Made by a program: the position numbers and the translations under genes
The notes under the pieces: generated by a model
What the model saw: the letters and a program-made list of their open reading frames with translations, nothing else
The model's database searches: none
What the model was told of the DNA's origin: nothing
In this document: piece after piece, positions 11,125 through 23,693 of the stretch
Numbering within the stretch: the stretch's first letter is position 1
Layout: each line of letters opens with the position of its first letter
NCBI GenBank assembly: GCA_035079385.1
Contig: JAVHKY010000054.1
Span: 17,030,001-17,094,000 of the forward strand
From: Aspidiotus rigidus
Lineage: Eukaryota > Arthropoda > Insecta > Hemiptera > Diaspididae
DNA length: 64,000 bases
Reading direction: 5' to 3'

Positions 11125-11512
11125 CCCGACGTGCAAAATATTTGCTGAGACCCCGACACATTAGGGTAACTCAGACACAAAGCGCCACATAATGGCAGAT
11201 AGCAGGATACATTCAAGTCACTATATGCCGACCATATCAACCAAGCTCACTTTTTATGAAGCTCAACTGTGACTGGGTAGCGACGGTGGCACAATATGGT
11301 CACATCTGAGGAACTCGACTAGTTTTTCAGATGTGTCGCTGTGTGACCCGGAGAAGCAACGTAAGGTCTTTATAATGGTCACATGTGTCCTCTCTTTCCT
11401 GCATTCTGATTAGCTAACTACCCGACACAATCTAGTCACATTTTACGGTCACACGGGTAAGACGGCTCTGGTCACACACTTTCCCTGTTGTGACCTCATT
11501 TTGCACGTCGGG
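11125..11512. mobile_element. 388-bp MITE with short TIRs
   Basis: CCCGACGTGCAAAAT at 11125 is repeated in inverted form at 11498-11512 (TTTTGCACGTCGGG). The interior is rich in GTCACA/TGTGAC words. It lies just upstream of the SAM exon, in the presumed intron. No convincing target-site duplication is visible, so the superfamily is open. Confidence 0.65.
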
Positions 11513-13254
11513 ATTCCGGATAGACAAGGTTATGTTCTATCTTATATCATGATTGTGCAATAATGAAGAAAGTAAAACGTAGGTACCCATCACAATCTCA
11601 GGAGATGATATCGTTGGATTCAACACAAACCCAAGTATTCTCACAATCAGGCCTAAATTCCGCGAGGTTTCAACTATAATGATTTCAACTTTCGAGTTGA
11701 CGATACACGACCATCAATAATCAACTTTAATTAACTGTATCAGTCGTCTCGTGGTATCATCAGTATGCCCACAGATGTGGACACTATATGTGGTGTATCC
11801 TAAGAGTTTCCGATTCTTTGAACGTTATTAACTACTGCGCAGCTGGCGATAGATCGGTTTTCGCATTATCAGAATGAATTAAACCGTTTTTGGAAATTCA
11901 TAATTGTTCATTACAGCACTACTTTGTCCCATTCTCTCAGTCTTTCTTTTGCAATATGAACCTGCATACTACATATTTTCAACCTTATCAATGGATTTGA
12001 TAATTTTGTGCTACTGGAAAGTAATATGACGTCACAGTTTTCTAGACTTTAGCCCTTCTTCAATATGTAATAAGTTACCCTCAAAAATTCGTAGTATTTA
12101 ATTTCGTTTACACAATTTGAACCTTTTTTCGACTTTTATCCACCTACATTGCTAGTTCTACACCATATCGCTCCGAATGGAGCAGATTTGAATATTTTAA
12201 TTTACATCTCGAGCCCGTTGGGACACGGTAATAGATCAAGCACTTTCGTAAACCGTTTATTCGCGCCTTTAGTCCGGCACCAAAAAGGGTGTGATTAATT
12301 TCACAAAGGTCGCGACATAACAATTATTTAATATCTGACACACGTTAGTACACGTACGGTGTTGTCGACATACGATGAAATGGAACGCGCGGAGCAAGAG
12401 TATCGTTCGTAGGGATCTGTAAATACTCGGGTAACGCCCCGTCTTACCCACAGTCCGACTCCAGAAAAGAGTAATCAAATTGGAAACAAAGCGTACATAA
12501 TTTCGTACGTCAAATACCATGGACTACAATACTACAGCTAGCGGTAACTGTTCGATTCGCAATTAACTTTCGATAACAAGAGGGTGTTTACTGATGATGA
12601 TGACTATCGATAAAAGTTTTTCTTCATAGGTTCTCTCACGTCCGTGGCCCCTCGTTATTACTCGTTGTCAACGTGATTTTTTTTCCATTCTTTCTCATTT
12701 TTAAATAAGGCCGAGCGTCGCGACGCGACATGACGTTCGATTCTAGTTTTTATTAAAAATGAATTCGATATTCTCGAAGGGGTCGTAATTCATAATAAAG
12801 CGTGTATGTTTTTCAACTTGTTATTGTAGAGCGATCGCGTCGGTAACGATGGATGGACCCCTTTTTTTGGAATACTCTGGATGCGCTTTGTTCATACAGA
12901 TGACGACATAATATTTACTATAATACTACGCTTATAAGAGTCTTAACATCTCACATGCATATTTCGTACAGTAAATTAAGAGAAGAATGTTGGCATTTAT
13001 CTTGTGTTTACAATGGCTGCAGTGTCCTAGATCAGGATTCCTTTCGATTATTTGACAATCAGACAAATATTCGGTTATGAAAAATGATTCACAAGATTAT
13101 CATTGACTTCTTGCCTGCTAAGCAGATAAAGTCATTTCACGATGTATCAATGAGTATTCAAAACATTAACTTTGTCAATGAGAAGAGATAGCCTTCGTAA
13201 CGCCCTTGCCAAGATTTTGTTTTTCAGGACCTATTTCGCAGGATTATACCTTTT
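11513..13254. other. Presumed intron or intergenic; no gene recognised
   Basis: I find no coding segment that I can support. Two weakly similar direct blocks ('agtccg-c-cca-aaa-g-gt' near 12270 and 12450) are present. If the SAM exons and the zinc-finger exons form one gene, this is intron sequence. Confidence 0.35.
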
Positions 13255-13747
13255 AACAGGAAACCTGTTTTATCGGGGGGTAAACTGAAGGAAAATGACG
13301 GGCGCCGGGCGCCGTCCGGCAAGAAAAAGGGACTTAGAAAAATTTTGATGAAGTGATAGGAGGGGGACTTATCCTCTATGCTTCATGCAGTATATTATAC
13401 TAGGTTTATACTACGTATTATACTAGGCGTATACTAGGTCCAAGCCTCCTTTATACTAGGTCTAGGCATCCTTCATACCATAAGCTTACAAGATCTTTAT
13501 CAATAGCTTATACTAGCAGTTTGTCCTAGCTCTGTACTAGGTCTTAGGCTTCCTTTATACTATAGGTCTAGGAGGTCTGTATTAGTGGTTTTACTAGCTC
13601 TGTGACGTCATCAGATAGTGATGGCACGATGATCGTGACGTCACTAATCTCCATCGTGACGTCACCAGATCGTAACGTCATTAGATCGTGTGACGTCATC
13701 AGATTATGACGTCATCAAATCGTTCCCATAAAACAGGTTCCCTGTTT
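13255..13747. mobile_element. Hairpin-headed repeat, copy 2, with matching inverted ends
   Basis: The left end AACAGGAAACCTGTTTTAT (13255) and the right end ATAAAACAGGTTCCCTGTT (to 13747) are inverted copies. Each is itself a small hairpin (ACAGG-3-nt-CCTGT). Inside, in order: a G run, a GC-rich block with CGCCGTCCGGC, GGGACTTAGAAAAATTTTGA, an array of CTAGGT/TATACTAGG words (13390-13580), and an array of TGACGTCA-type palindromes (13600-13715). This is the only copy in the window with both ends visible. It lies in the intron downstream of exon 13828-13887. No clear target duplication was found. Confidence 0.65.
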
Positions 13748-13827
13748 GCCTCAATTAACAGAGTTAATGAAGGCAATTCCGAGCAGCTAACTGTGTGGGC
13801 TGTTTTTTATATTTTCTCTTAACTTAC

Positions 13828-15027
13828 TTGTCTACGTCGGGCCGGCGGCGGGGTCGGAGGCGGAGGCAACTCGTTGGTTTTCGATTTCTGTTTCAAATTC
13901 AAGGGTTTCAATAAATTGTTACCGTCTATGTACTAAGTACTTGTTTTTTATATTTTCTCTTAACTTACTTCTGTTTCTGCGGCCGGTGGTTTAGAGCCCT
14001 TTTTCCTTTTCTTACCACATCCTCGTAAAGTCTTTCCTGGGACAGAAAGATCTGGGCGGGCATGTGTTTTCCTTACATGGTCCCTAAATGTGGAGACCGC
14101 ATCCGCTTCGAAAGCACATACTAGAGGGCATCTGTTTTCATCGAGATCCTCACCAGTGTATCCTGTAAAAGAATTAAATATTGTATCACACAATTTTTTA
14201 CTGCACACCGTACCAAACAAAGAAAAAGAAGCTCACGCAGTAGCGTGGTAGCGGTGAGCAATACATGGCTTTTTGCCTCTCCTTAAAACAAAAAAAAAAC
14301 CAACTCAACAGGTTATACATATTTTTTACTCACGTTGTTTCACCATGTGTTGTAGCGAATTTTCATGGTCAGGAGGTCGGAGGCATTGCAGCGTACATTT
14401 GAATCGTCTGTAATCTTTGGACTGAGTCTTCTGATGGTTTTCGATGTGTCTAGCGAAAAACTGGCCCCTCCTCACCCAATGCCCACAATAAGGGCACCTC
14501 TTATGGTTCCCCTTCGGCGGCCTCGGCTCGTTTTTATCGATAATGTCTGCTGGTTCACGAGCCGGGAGTTGAGGAGCCGGGAGCGGAGCCGGGAGTGGAG
14601 CCGTCCTTTGTTGTAGGTTTAGTATGTCGCGTATCTGTGTTAATACTTGGCGCGGATCGACTACTGTATCCACTACCTGTCTTATGCGCTCAACCATCTC
14701 CTCCCCCCCCCCCCCGAGAAACTCCGGCCGTGCAGCTGCAGAAGCGATAGCGCCGCCTCGTTCTCTGTCGTTGTGACCTCTTCTTGCTCATGCTCATCCA
14801 CTGTGGTGGAGCCTGGTTCCCATCGCGTTGTCCGCCGGGTGCACCGTTTGCTGACGGACGTCGTACGAAGCCTACCAGGATAGTATGTCGGATCGGCCCT
14901 AGTATCGTCTTGATATGTTAAATCTGAAACAAGCACATTTTATTGTTCACGCATTCTATTAGTGCACAAGTGTCATCAATGTAATTCAACTCACTTCCTC
15001 CGGATGCATTTGTAGACATATCGACCC
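13828..15027 (-). CDS. Spliced C2H2-type zinc-finger protein gene (partial model)
   Basis: Four exons are supported on the minus strand by GT/AG borders and matching phases. The first, 14995-15027, has ATG at plus 15019-15017 and a protein start MSTNASGG. The second, 14334-14923, codes for an acidic/low-complexity N-terminal region, a glycine run, helices around MVERIRQVVDTVVD, a proline/alanine-rich stretch and the finger CPYCGHWVRRGQFFARHIEN-H. The third, 13969-14162, codes for YTGEDLDENRCPLVC...FRDHVRKTH, a second C2H2-like finger, and a basic tail GCGKKRKKGSKPP. The fourth, 13828-13887, encodes 20 residues including ELPPPPTPPPARRRQ. Junctions are CAA C|GA TAC and GAA|AAA. The literal sequence shifts frame at a 13-G run (plus 14703-14715); with 14 or 11 Gs both the frame and the exon-end phase agree. 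DNA or RNA binding is likely from the fingers. The specific function is unknown. The gene probably continues towards 10.5 kb. Confidence 0.65.
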
Positions 15028-15107
15028 CTGTGGAAAAAAATGCAACTTTATTACAAAAATGACAGTTATTGGAAAGTATTGATTTGATTTCTTGAAAGCA
15101 AAATGAG

Positions 15108-15249
15108 GCAGAAGGTACGGAATTTTTCCAAGTCCCCTTCCTCTCGTGGCGTCAACAATCCTCGCTCGCACTCGCGGACGACAATTTCCTAGGAGTATCC
15201 CAAACAAAAGGAATAGCAGGTTTCCTGCTAAATTAATATAACGGTCTAA
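15108..15249 (-). repeat. Hairpin-headed repeat, copy 3a
   Basis: On the minus strand it starts AGACCGTTATATT, then the hairpin AGCAGGAAACCTGCT (15215-15229), GTCGTCCGCGAG, and GGGGACTTGGAAAAATTCC at its far end. It is nearly identical over about 130 bases to 15884-16026. The minus frame is open through the whole unit (…AGNLLFLLFGILLGN…). Confidence 0.75.
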
Positions 15250-15254
15250 CTCAC

Positions 15255-15296
15255 CTTCTTCATTGTTCACGATGGTGATTTCACGTTGTTCATTCT
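15255..15296 (-). other. Putative 42-nt leader exon of the zinc-finger gene
   Basis: A minus-strand segment bounded by ...TTCGACAG| and |GTGAGT. It reads NEQREITIVNNEE in one frame but does not stay in frame with the next exon's ATG, so it is more likely 5' UTR than coding. The intron that follows begins seven bases before a dispersed repeat. Another possible micro-exon (TCAACGTCGCTGGCTCAG) lies near 15494-15511. Both calls rest on splice-site pattern only. Confidence 0.35.
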
Positions 15297-15883
15297 CTGT
15301 CGAATCAGAAAAAATGTGCACTTCATTACAAAAATAAAACATTGAAAAGTATTGCAATTTGTTGATAGCTCCCTGCCCATTAACCAACTCTGATATTCAT
15401 TCCTTCCTTTTCATTTTTTTCCCCTTGAACCTCGGCCCTAAACTCTCTCAAAAATTATATGACTTCACCCGAGGTATCAATTAACCTGAGCCAGCGACGT
15501 TGACTACAAAAAAACATGGTATAATTTCCGACATTCTGCCTTAGAAATTAATAGAAATTTTTGCCTTGTGGGAAAAATTTCTGACACTCTTCTCCATCAG
15601 GGTGAAAGTGAGAAATTTTCCATTTCATTACTGATTGCTGCAGGATTGACTCGTCTTAAATTTTGGCCAGAACCATTTTCGACTCGTCTTAAATTTTGGC
15701 CAGAACCATTTTTTTGGGATGTCTTCCATGTGGGCAAAATATGACACTATGCCCGAAATATGACTTTGCACGAAATTCACCTTAATTTCCGTCCGGATTC
15801 GGAAACTGGCTCAATACTGCATTCGGCACACCACCGAGCTCTACACGCAAAATTGTGCACGGTGAAAAAATCGTACGGGTAAA

Positions 15884-16026
15884 CAGAAGGGAATCGGAAA
15901 TTTTTCCAAGTCCCCTTCCCCTCGTGGCGTCAACAATCCTCGCTCGCGCTCGCGGACGACAATTTCCTAGGAGTATCCCAAACAAAAGAAATAGCAGGTT
16001 TCCTGCTAAATAAATATAACGGTCTT
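15884..16026 (-). repeat. Hairpin-headed repeat, copy 3b
   Basis: The near-identical partner of 15108-15249, in the same orientation, with its hairpin AGCAGGTTTCCTGCT at 15993-16007. I count about five differences over 130 bases. The minus-strand frame is open here too. The tail GGGGACTTGGAAAAATTTCC links it to the other dispersed copies. Confidence 0.75.
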
Positions 16027-16189
16027 TAGACATTTCATCAAATTCCCGATTTTGACATTTTTAATGTCTTCACGCCACCTCATCTCATTCCACTATAATG
16101 GAAATCCGCGAGGCTGAGTTGCCCGATGGACTTGGAATCTTGAACCTTCGACCCTATCCAGAAATCTGCGAGGTCGAGTTACTCAGTCT

Positions 16190-16560
16190 TAATAAACTGT
16201 ATAAGAGGCTACACTAGCTGTAAACTGGGCGTAAACTACCTCGATTGAATTTTTACCAATTTTAAACTAGTCCTAGTGTGACCGGCTAAACCTAAACTAC
16301 CGTAGATATATCATACCAGTATATTAGGCTATATTAGCTATGTAAAGTATAGGAATAAGTAGAATTAGCATGAGCCTAATTGATTATATATGTATTAGGT
16401 CTAGTCTAATGAAGGCTCTAGGTGGAAATTTTTCAAAGTCCCTGTAATAAGTCAAGGTCATTGATGACGTCATTAAGCGTCGCGTTTAGTTTGTATGGTC
16501 ATTGCAACTTTCTAACCATAATGTAAGACCTGGTGAAACTTGGAAGACTTGGACCTCCGC
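16190..16560. repeat. CTAG/TATTAG-rich member of the dispersed family
   Basis: The sequence is dense in CTAG, TAGGCTA and TATTAG words. It contains TATGTATTAGGTCTAGT at about 16388 and AATGAAGGCTCTAGG, matched at 57671-57705. A GGAAATTTTTCAAAGTCCC block and TGATGACGTCATTAAG follow, the same tail words as in the copy at 13255. Confidence 0.55.
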
Positions 16561-17120
16561 GCTGTATATATTTTAACATTGTTCCCATGGGTTCAGGGGC
16601 TCCGAATTGATTGAGGGAATTGATTCTGTTCACTGTGTTATGGCTCATATTAATTAAATGTGACTAGTGCACGGACTTAGGAGAAATTTGGCCTTTGAAC
16701 TAGTGGAAAGCAGATATTTTCGGTGGTGCTACAACTTTTGCAGAGAAAGATCCTCATGTCCATGCACAGGAGCTCACATCTTTCTGCGATTGCTAATCTT
16801 GTATCTAATATATAAAGCGGAAAGTTTGTCTGTTTGTCCTTTCATAACTCGAGAACCGCTGTACCTATCGACTTGAAATCTTCGCTACATATTTGTATTA
16901 TTCCAGAATAAATTTTAAATCATAAATGAAAATTTTAGCTCCCATATAAAAAAAGTACAGTAAAACTGCGTCTCACTGTACACGTTGTTCCAAATTTTTA
17001 AACGCGTTAAGCCTCACAGTTCTAAAAATTCAATTATTATATACCTGACGCGAATTTTACTCATTTATATGAAAAATTGAAGGGAACAAAAATTGTAGCC
17101 CCTGAAATTTCCTTTCAAAT
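16561..17120. other. No gene recognised; possible Helitron-type leader
   Basis: At 16801-16875, TCTAATATATAAAG, TTTGTCTGTTTGTCC and CTCGAGAACCGCTGTACC resemble the leader at 7268. This pattern is frequent in animal Helitron-related elements, but no CTRR end or Rep/helicase frame is seen. Confidence 0.35.
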
Positions 17121-19969
<2,849 letters not shown>

Positions 19970-20945
19970 GATCCCTCATTGTGCTCTCGTTTCGGATTGT
20001 TTTAAAGATTGTAAGTGGCAGTGAACTTTAGTTTTGCATCATATTTTTCCAAGAATTCAATCTACAAGTTGGAGCTAAACTGTCAGGCGTTAACAGATAG
20101 AACCGTTTTCCCAAGTTTGCCGCCTAGACCGTCATAAGCACAGCCCGGAATTTTTGGGCACTTCATGTTGCATTTTCGGCATTATTCGGCTTAAAAAAAA
20201 AAAAAAAAAAAAATGAAAAGACATGCGTTTTCAGTGCTTTTAAAAATTTACGATCAGAATTATTCAATTTACGACCAAAATTAGGTGATTATGACCAAAA
20301 TAAACAATTTTTGGAGATCAAACTCATCAATGAAAAATCCTAGCAATTTTTCAATCACAATTTTTAATTTTCCAAATTTGAACTAAATAAATATTTCCAA
20401 AAAACGAACTGTCCAATTTTCACGAAAATTGCTGAATTTTAAGCAAAACTATGTAAATTTTGTCCGAAATTTTATGATTTTAGACGATATCATCAACAAA
20501 ATGCTCATTTTCGGCCTTATTCGCCTTTGAACTCCGTTTTCGGCAAGATAAAATTTGTTTGACAAGCCCCACTACCCCTAAAATGAACTTCCATCTGATT
20601 TTCAAGCTTCTCGCCCTTGGCAAAGTGATTCAACAAATGCCGAGAAATCCGGGTTCTGGTCATAAGTCCAACACGCTCTCCTTTCTTCAATTCTCTCACT
20701 GACTCTTTATCTTCATACAAAATGGGTCGGTCTTCTGAGGAGCCCTTGAATTTTCAAACGAAGTCCATCATGACTTGAGTGCCTTATGATCGGGTCCCTC
20801 TACAGCAGCTTGGATATAATCTGCACATCTCCCCTAAGAACCTTCATAGATCTACTCTAATCGATATTCTGACATTTCTGACCCTGATGTTAAGTTAAAT
20901 CTGGTACATACCAAATTGATATTGCGCGTCCTTACAATACTTTTT
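19970..20945. repeat. Dispersed repeat, copy A (with internal insertion)
   Basis: Blocks here match 55250-55700 in the same order: GATTGTAAGTGGCAGTGAAC, then 'gttaacagatagaacc...gccgcctagaccg' (20090-20135), then 'tctgaggagccctt...ttcatagatctactct' (20735-20865), then 'cgtccttac' near 20930. Between the second and third blocks this copy has about 560 extra bases (about 20145-20705), including a 21-A run and A/T-rich degenerate repeats, which are absent from the other copy. No family recognised. Confidence 0.65.
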
Positions 20946-23693
20946 TTTCGTCAAACATTTTAAGAATCAAAGCCCACTGAAATTGCAGAAGCGGACTAAT
21001 AAACTTCTTCCGCGTCATGTTGAGAAGGCGCGGATCTTTGCAGCTGCCTGATCCTCTTGTGTCAATGACTGGGTTTAAATCTAGCCTGAGACCTTCTTCG
21101 AATTCTTCAGGCCAGGTCACATATGGTGACAAGACATGTACCCTCCTGACCTCTTCTACACCCTATATCGCTAGAGTTACAGGAAACCGCTTACTGCTGT
21201 ACTTGGATCACGATTCTGGATGACAGATGAGGTGGGTGGCTTTCTGGTATCGGAGTTTCCCTTTTCCTATCACTTCGTGTGCGGAGTACAGCGCCAACGT
21301 TCGAGACCTCCGTCTCCAGTGGAATCCGCTGGTCAGGATCATATCAATCAACAAAGGATTGTGAGGTTTAACTTCGATCCAACACCACTCTCCTCATCAG
21401 TTATAATTAACGACTGTTACAAACGCCAGTACGAATCACCGGATTCAACTGAAGACTCTTTGAGTTCATTACTGTGATAAAGTAGCCCAGGGAACCTGAT
21501 GCTTAAAAGAGGTGGTAAATCCCGAATCTCCGTTCGATTTCCTAACGTTGACCCTAAGATCATATTATTCGCCCGTATTATCGACTGCTAATCTGAAGGT
21601 TTCGTGGATGAATCCCAACACGTTTTCAATGTTTCGAAAATCATCCTCTGATTCCTCGAGTTCGTTTATGAGAAGTGTGTGCTAAGCACACTGAAAATAT
21701 ACAGATCAAACGTCTGATAACTCCCTTTATAAAGTGATCGACTGCTAAAATTATTCATACAATGATACCTTCATGAGAGATTTTCCCAACTTTTTCAAAT
21801 TCGGAAGCTCTTCCTTCCGTCCTGAGTAGAAGAAAACAGCTGATGCATACTTGGCGCACACTTTACATTGAAGGAGCGTCCGCCAGCCTACGGAACCCAT
21901 CATCCCCAAATGCATTATTTATTGAAGATTTTTTTTTCTCCAAAAGTAAAATTTTAAAAGCTCATGAAATTCTTTAGAATTTATCGATTTTGTGGTACGA
22001 ACGTAAAGTTAGTTTGTATTGAATGCTTCGTATAGCCAACTATATACGGACTTACAAATGGTATCCTTTCGTTCCTCGATCAGATTCATATCATTTAGCC
22101 GTCCGCTTTTCCTTCATGACCCAAATAAAAATGTATACGACCATCAATTCCCGCTCAAAACCATGACCAAGCGAAACATCGTAGTCTGTTATCCTATTTA
22201 CTCCTTGCCACGATGACGAATTTGTGGAGATTAATGTTGCCAAATTATCGTATAATTTTCGGGCTTCAAAATGCTCGACAATAAAACAAAAATGAACATT
22301 TTCGCCCGCGATTAAATTGATTACGCACGCTTTGGACGTAAGCTTATACTATACATATATCTGCGCATACACTGACGCGTCTCATCAAGCAAATAATACG
22401 AGGAAAAATGAAATATCGAATATATAAAATATCTTCAACGTTCAACCTTTTTATGTTCCTTTTTTCACTCCCTCATACTTTCGCTCTTTCCTCAGTTACC
22501 ATTTTTTATCGGCTATTTAAATAAAAGATACGCCGTGTAGATAGAAGTAAGTGTCGTTGTCGTCATCGCCGCGGTGTAGCGAACAGATGGAGATGAACAT
22601 CAGCCAAAACGAGAGCGGGGGTTCTGATTGAGAGTGTGAAAGGCGCGTAGACTGGAAAAATACGTCCTTAGGGCGACATAAATCACTCTACTTTTTCCTT
22701 TGCATTTGCCGCATAATTTGGTTTCGAGCACGAGATGGCGGTAGTGGAGCATTTGCTGTATACTGGTGATAATGCGTTTCACAGATGTTCAAAAATTATA
22801 CTCGTAGTTTCAGTAATTTTCGATAATTTCCGCAAAATTACGAATTGCGGTAACTGGAATATTTTTCCTCGCCAAAAAAAAAAAAAAAACAAATGATACG
22901 AGAAAACAAAGGTACATAGATAGGAGAAGTGGTATGAACTTACTTTTCATTTACACTTTATTATTACGTACGAGCGTAATATCAATTTTAGCATCGTAAT
23001 GAACCAAATGATCCGTATTTTACACTCGGGAACTACCTACTGTATTAACCTGGTAATAACTTGGGTCTATAAACTTGAAAGCCTTGTTTCTTGTATTTAT
23101 TCGAACTTAGCTATCGTGTAGTCGGTAACGACGCACATCGTTAAATTCTATGAGGTCGTCTACAGAAATACAGACAAATAAGGTGGGAATAATAGTGTTC
23201 AAATAGACGGCGAAAGTTTCTTGGGTACCAAAAATCGTGAAATCTTGCGCCTAGAAGCATCGCACAATTTTTGCGCTTCAGCTTCCTGAACGAATTTCTG
23301 ATTTTATCTCACTAATTTAAAGGGCATAAATTGTTAGTCCTTCTTTAGTTTTTCCCATGTTTCAGGGAATTTGATCGTTGAAGGAATTAAAAGATGTATT
23401 GAGGGCAGATGAAGAGTGTCTGATAATGAGTAAGGAGTAGCGGAGTAAGGATAAGTTGGGGTAAGAAAATATAATGGATGATTATGGGTATCAGGATCAC
23501 AATGGGAGGATGAAAGAGGCATAAGGTGAGTGATGAGATGGATGTGTATGATTCTAAATGACCGACTCTGAGGCTAGTGGTGACTATTTCTTCTCTACGT
23601 GGGCTCGATGAGAGGAGTACTAGGGGATTTTTTTTCCTTGAGCTAATTGGACACTACCGATTACTGTGCCAGTCAACATTTGGTACGCCTGTT
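20946..23693. other. No gene recognised
   Basis: Short frames (for example 21017-21223 plus, 20932-21132 minus, 21220-21477 plus) have no recognisable domains. The region up to about 21200 may still belong to the dispersed repeat. The rest is AT-rich and non-repetitive by eye. Confidence 0.4.

Noticed and set aside
10893..11240. Full 115-codon frame as a SAM protein with its own start
   Set aside because: Its N-terminal half lies in the MITE at 11125-11512. Only the part after about 11071 is SAM-like.
14986..15387. 133-codon minus frame as a membrane protein
   Set aside because: It runs across good splice sites and through a dispersed repeat. Only short pieces are likely exonic. The repeat frame itself is reported as a finding.
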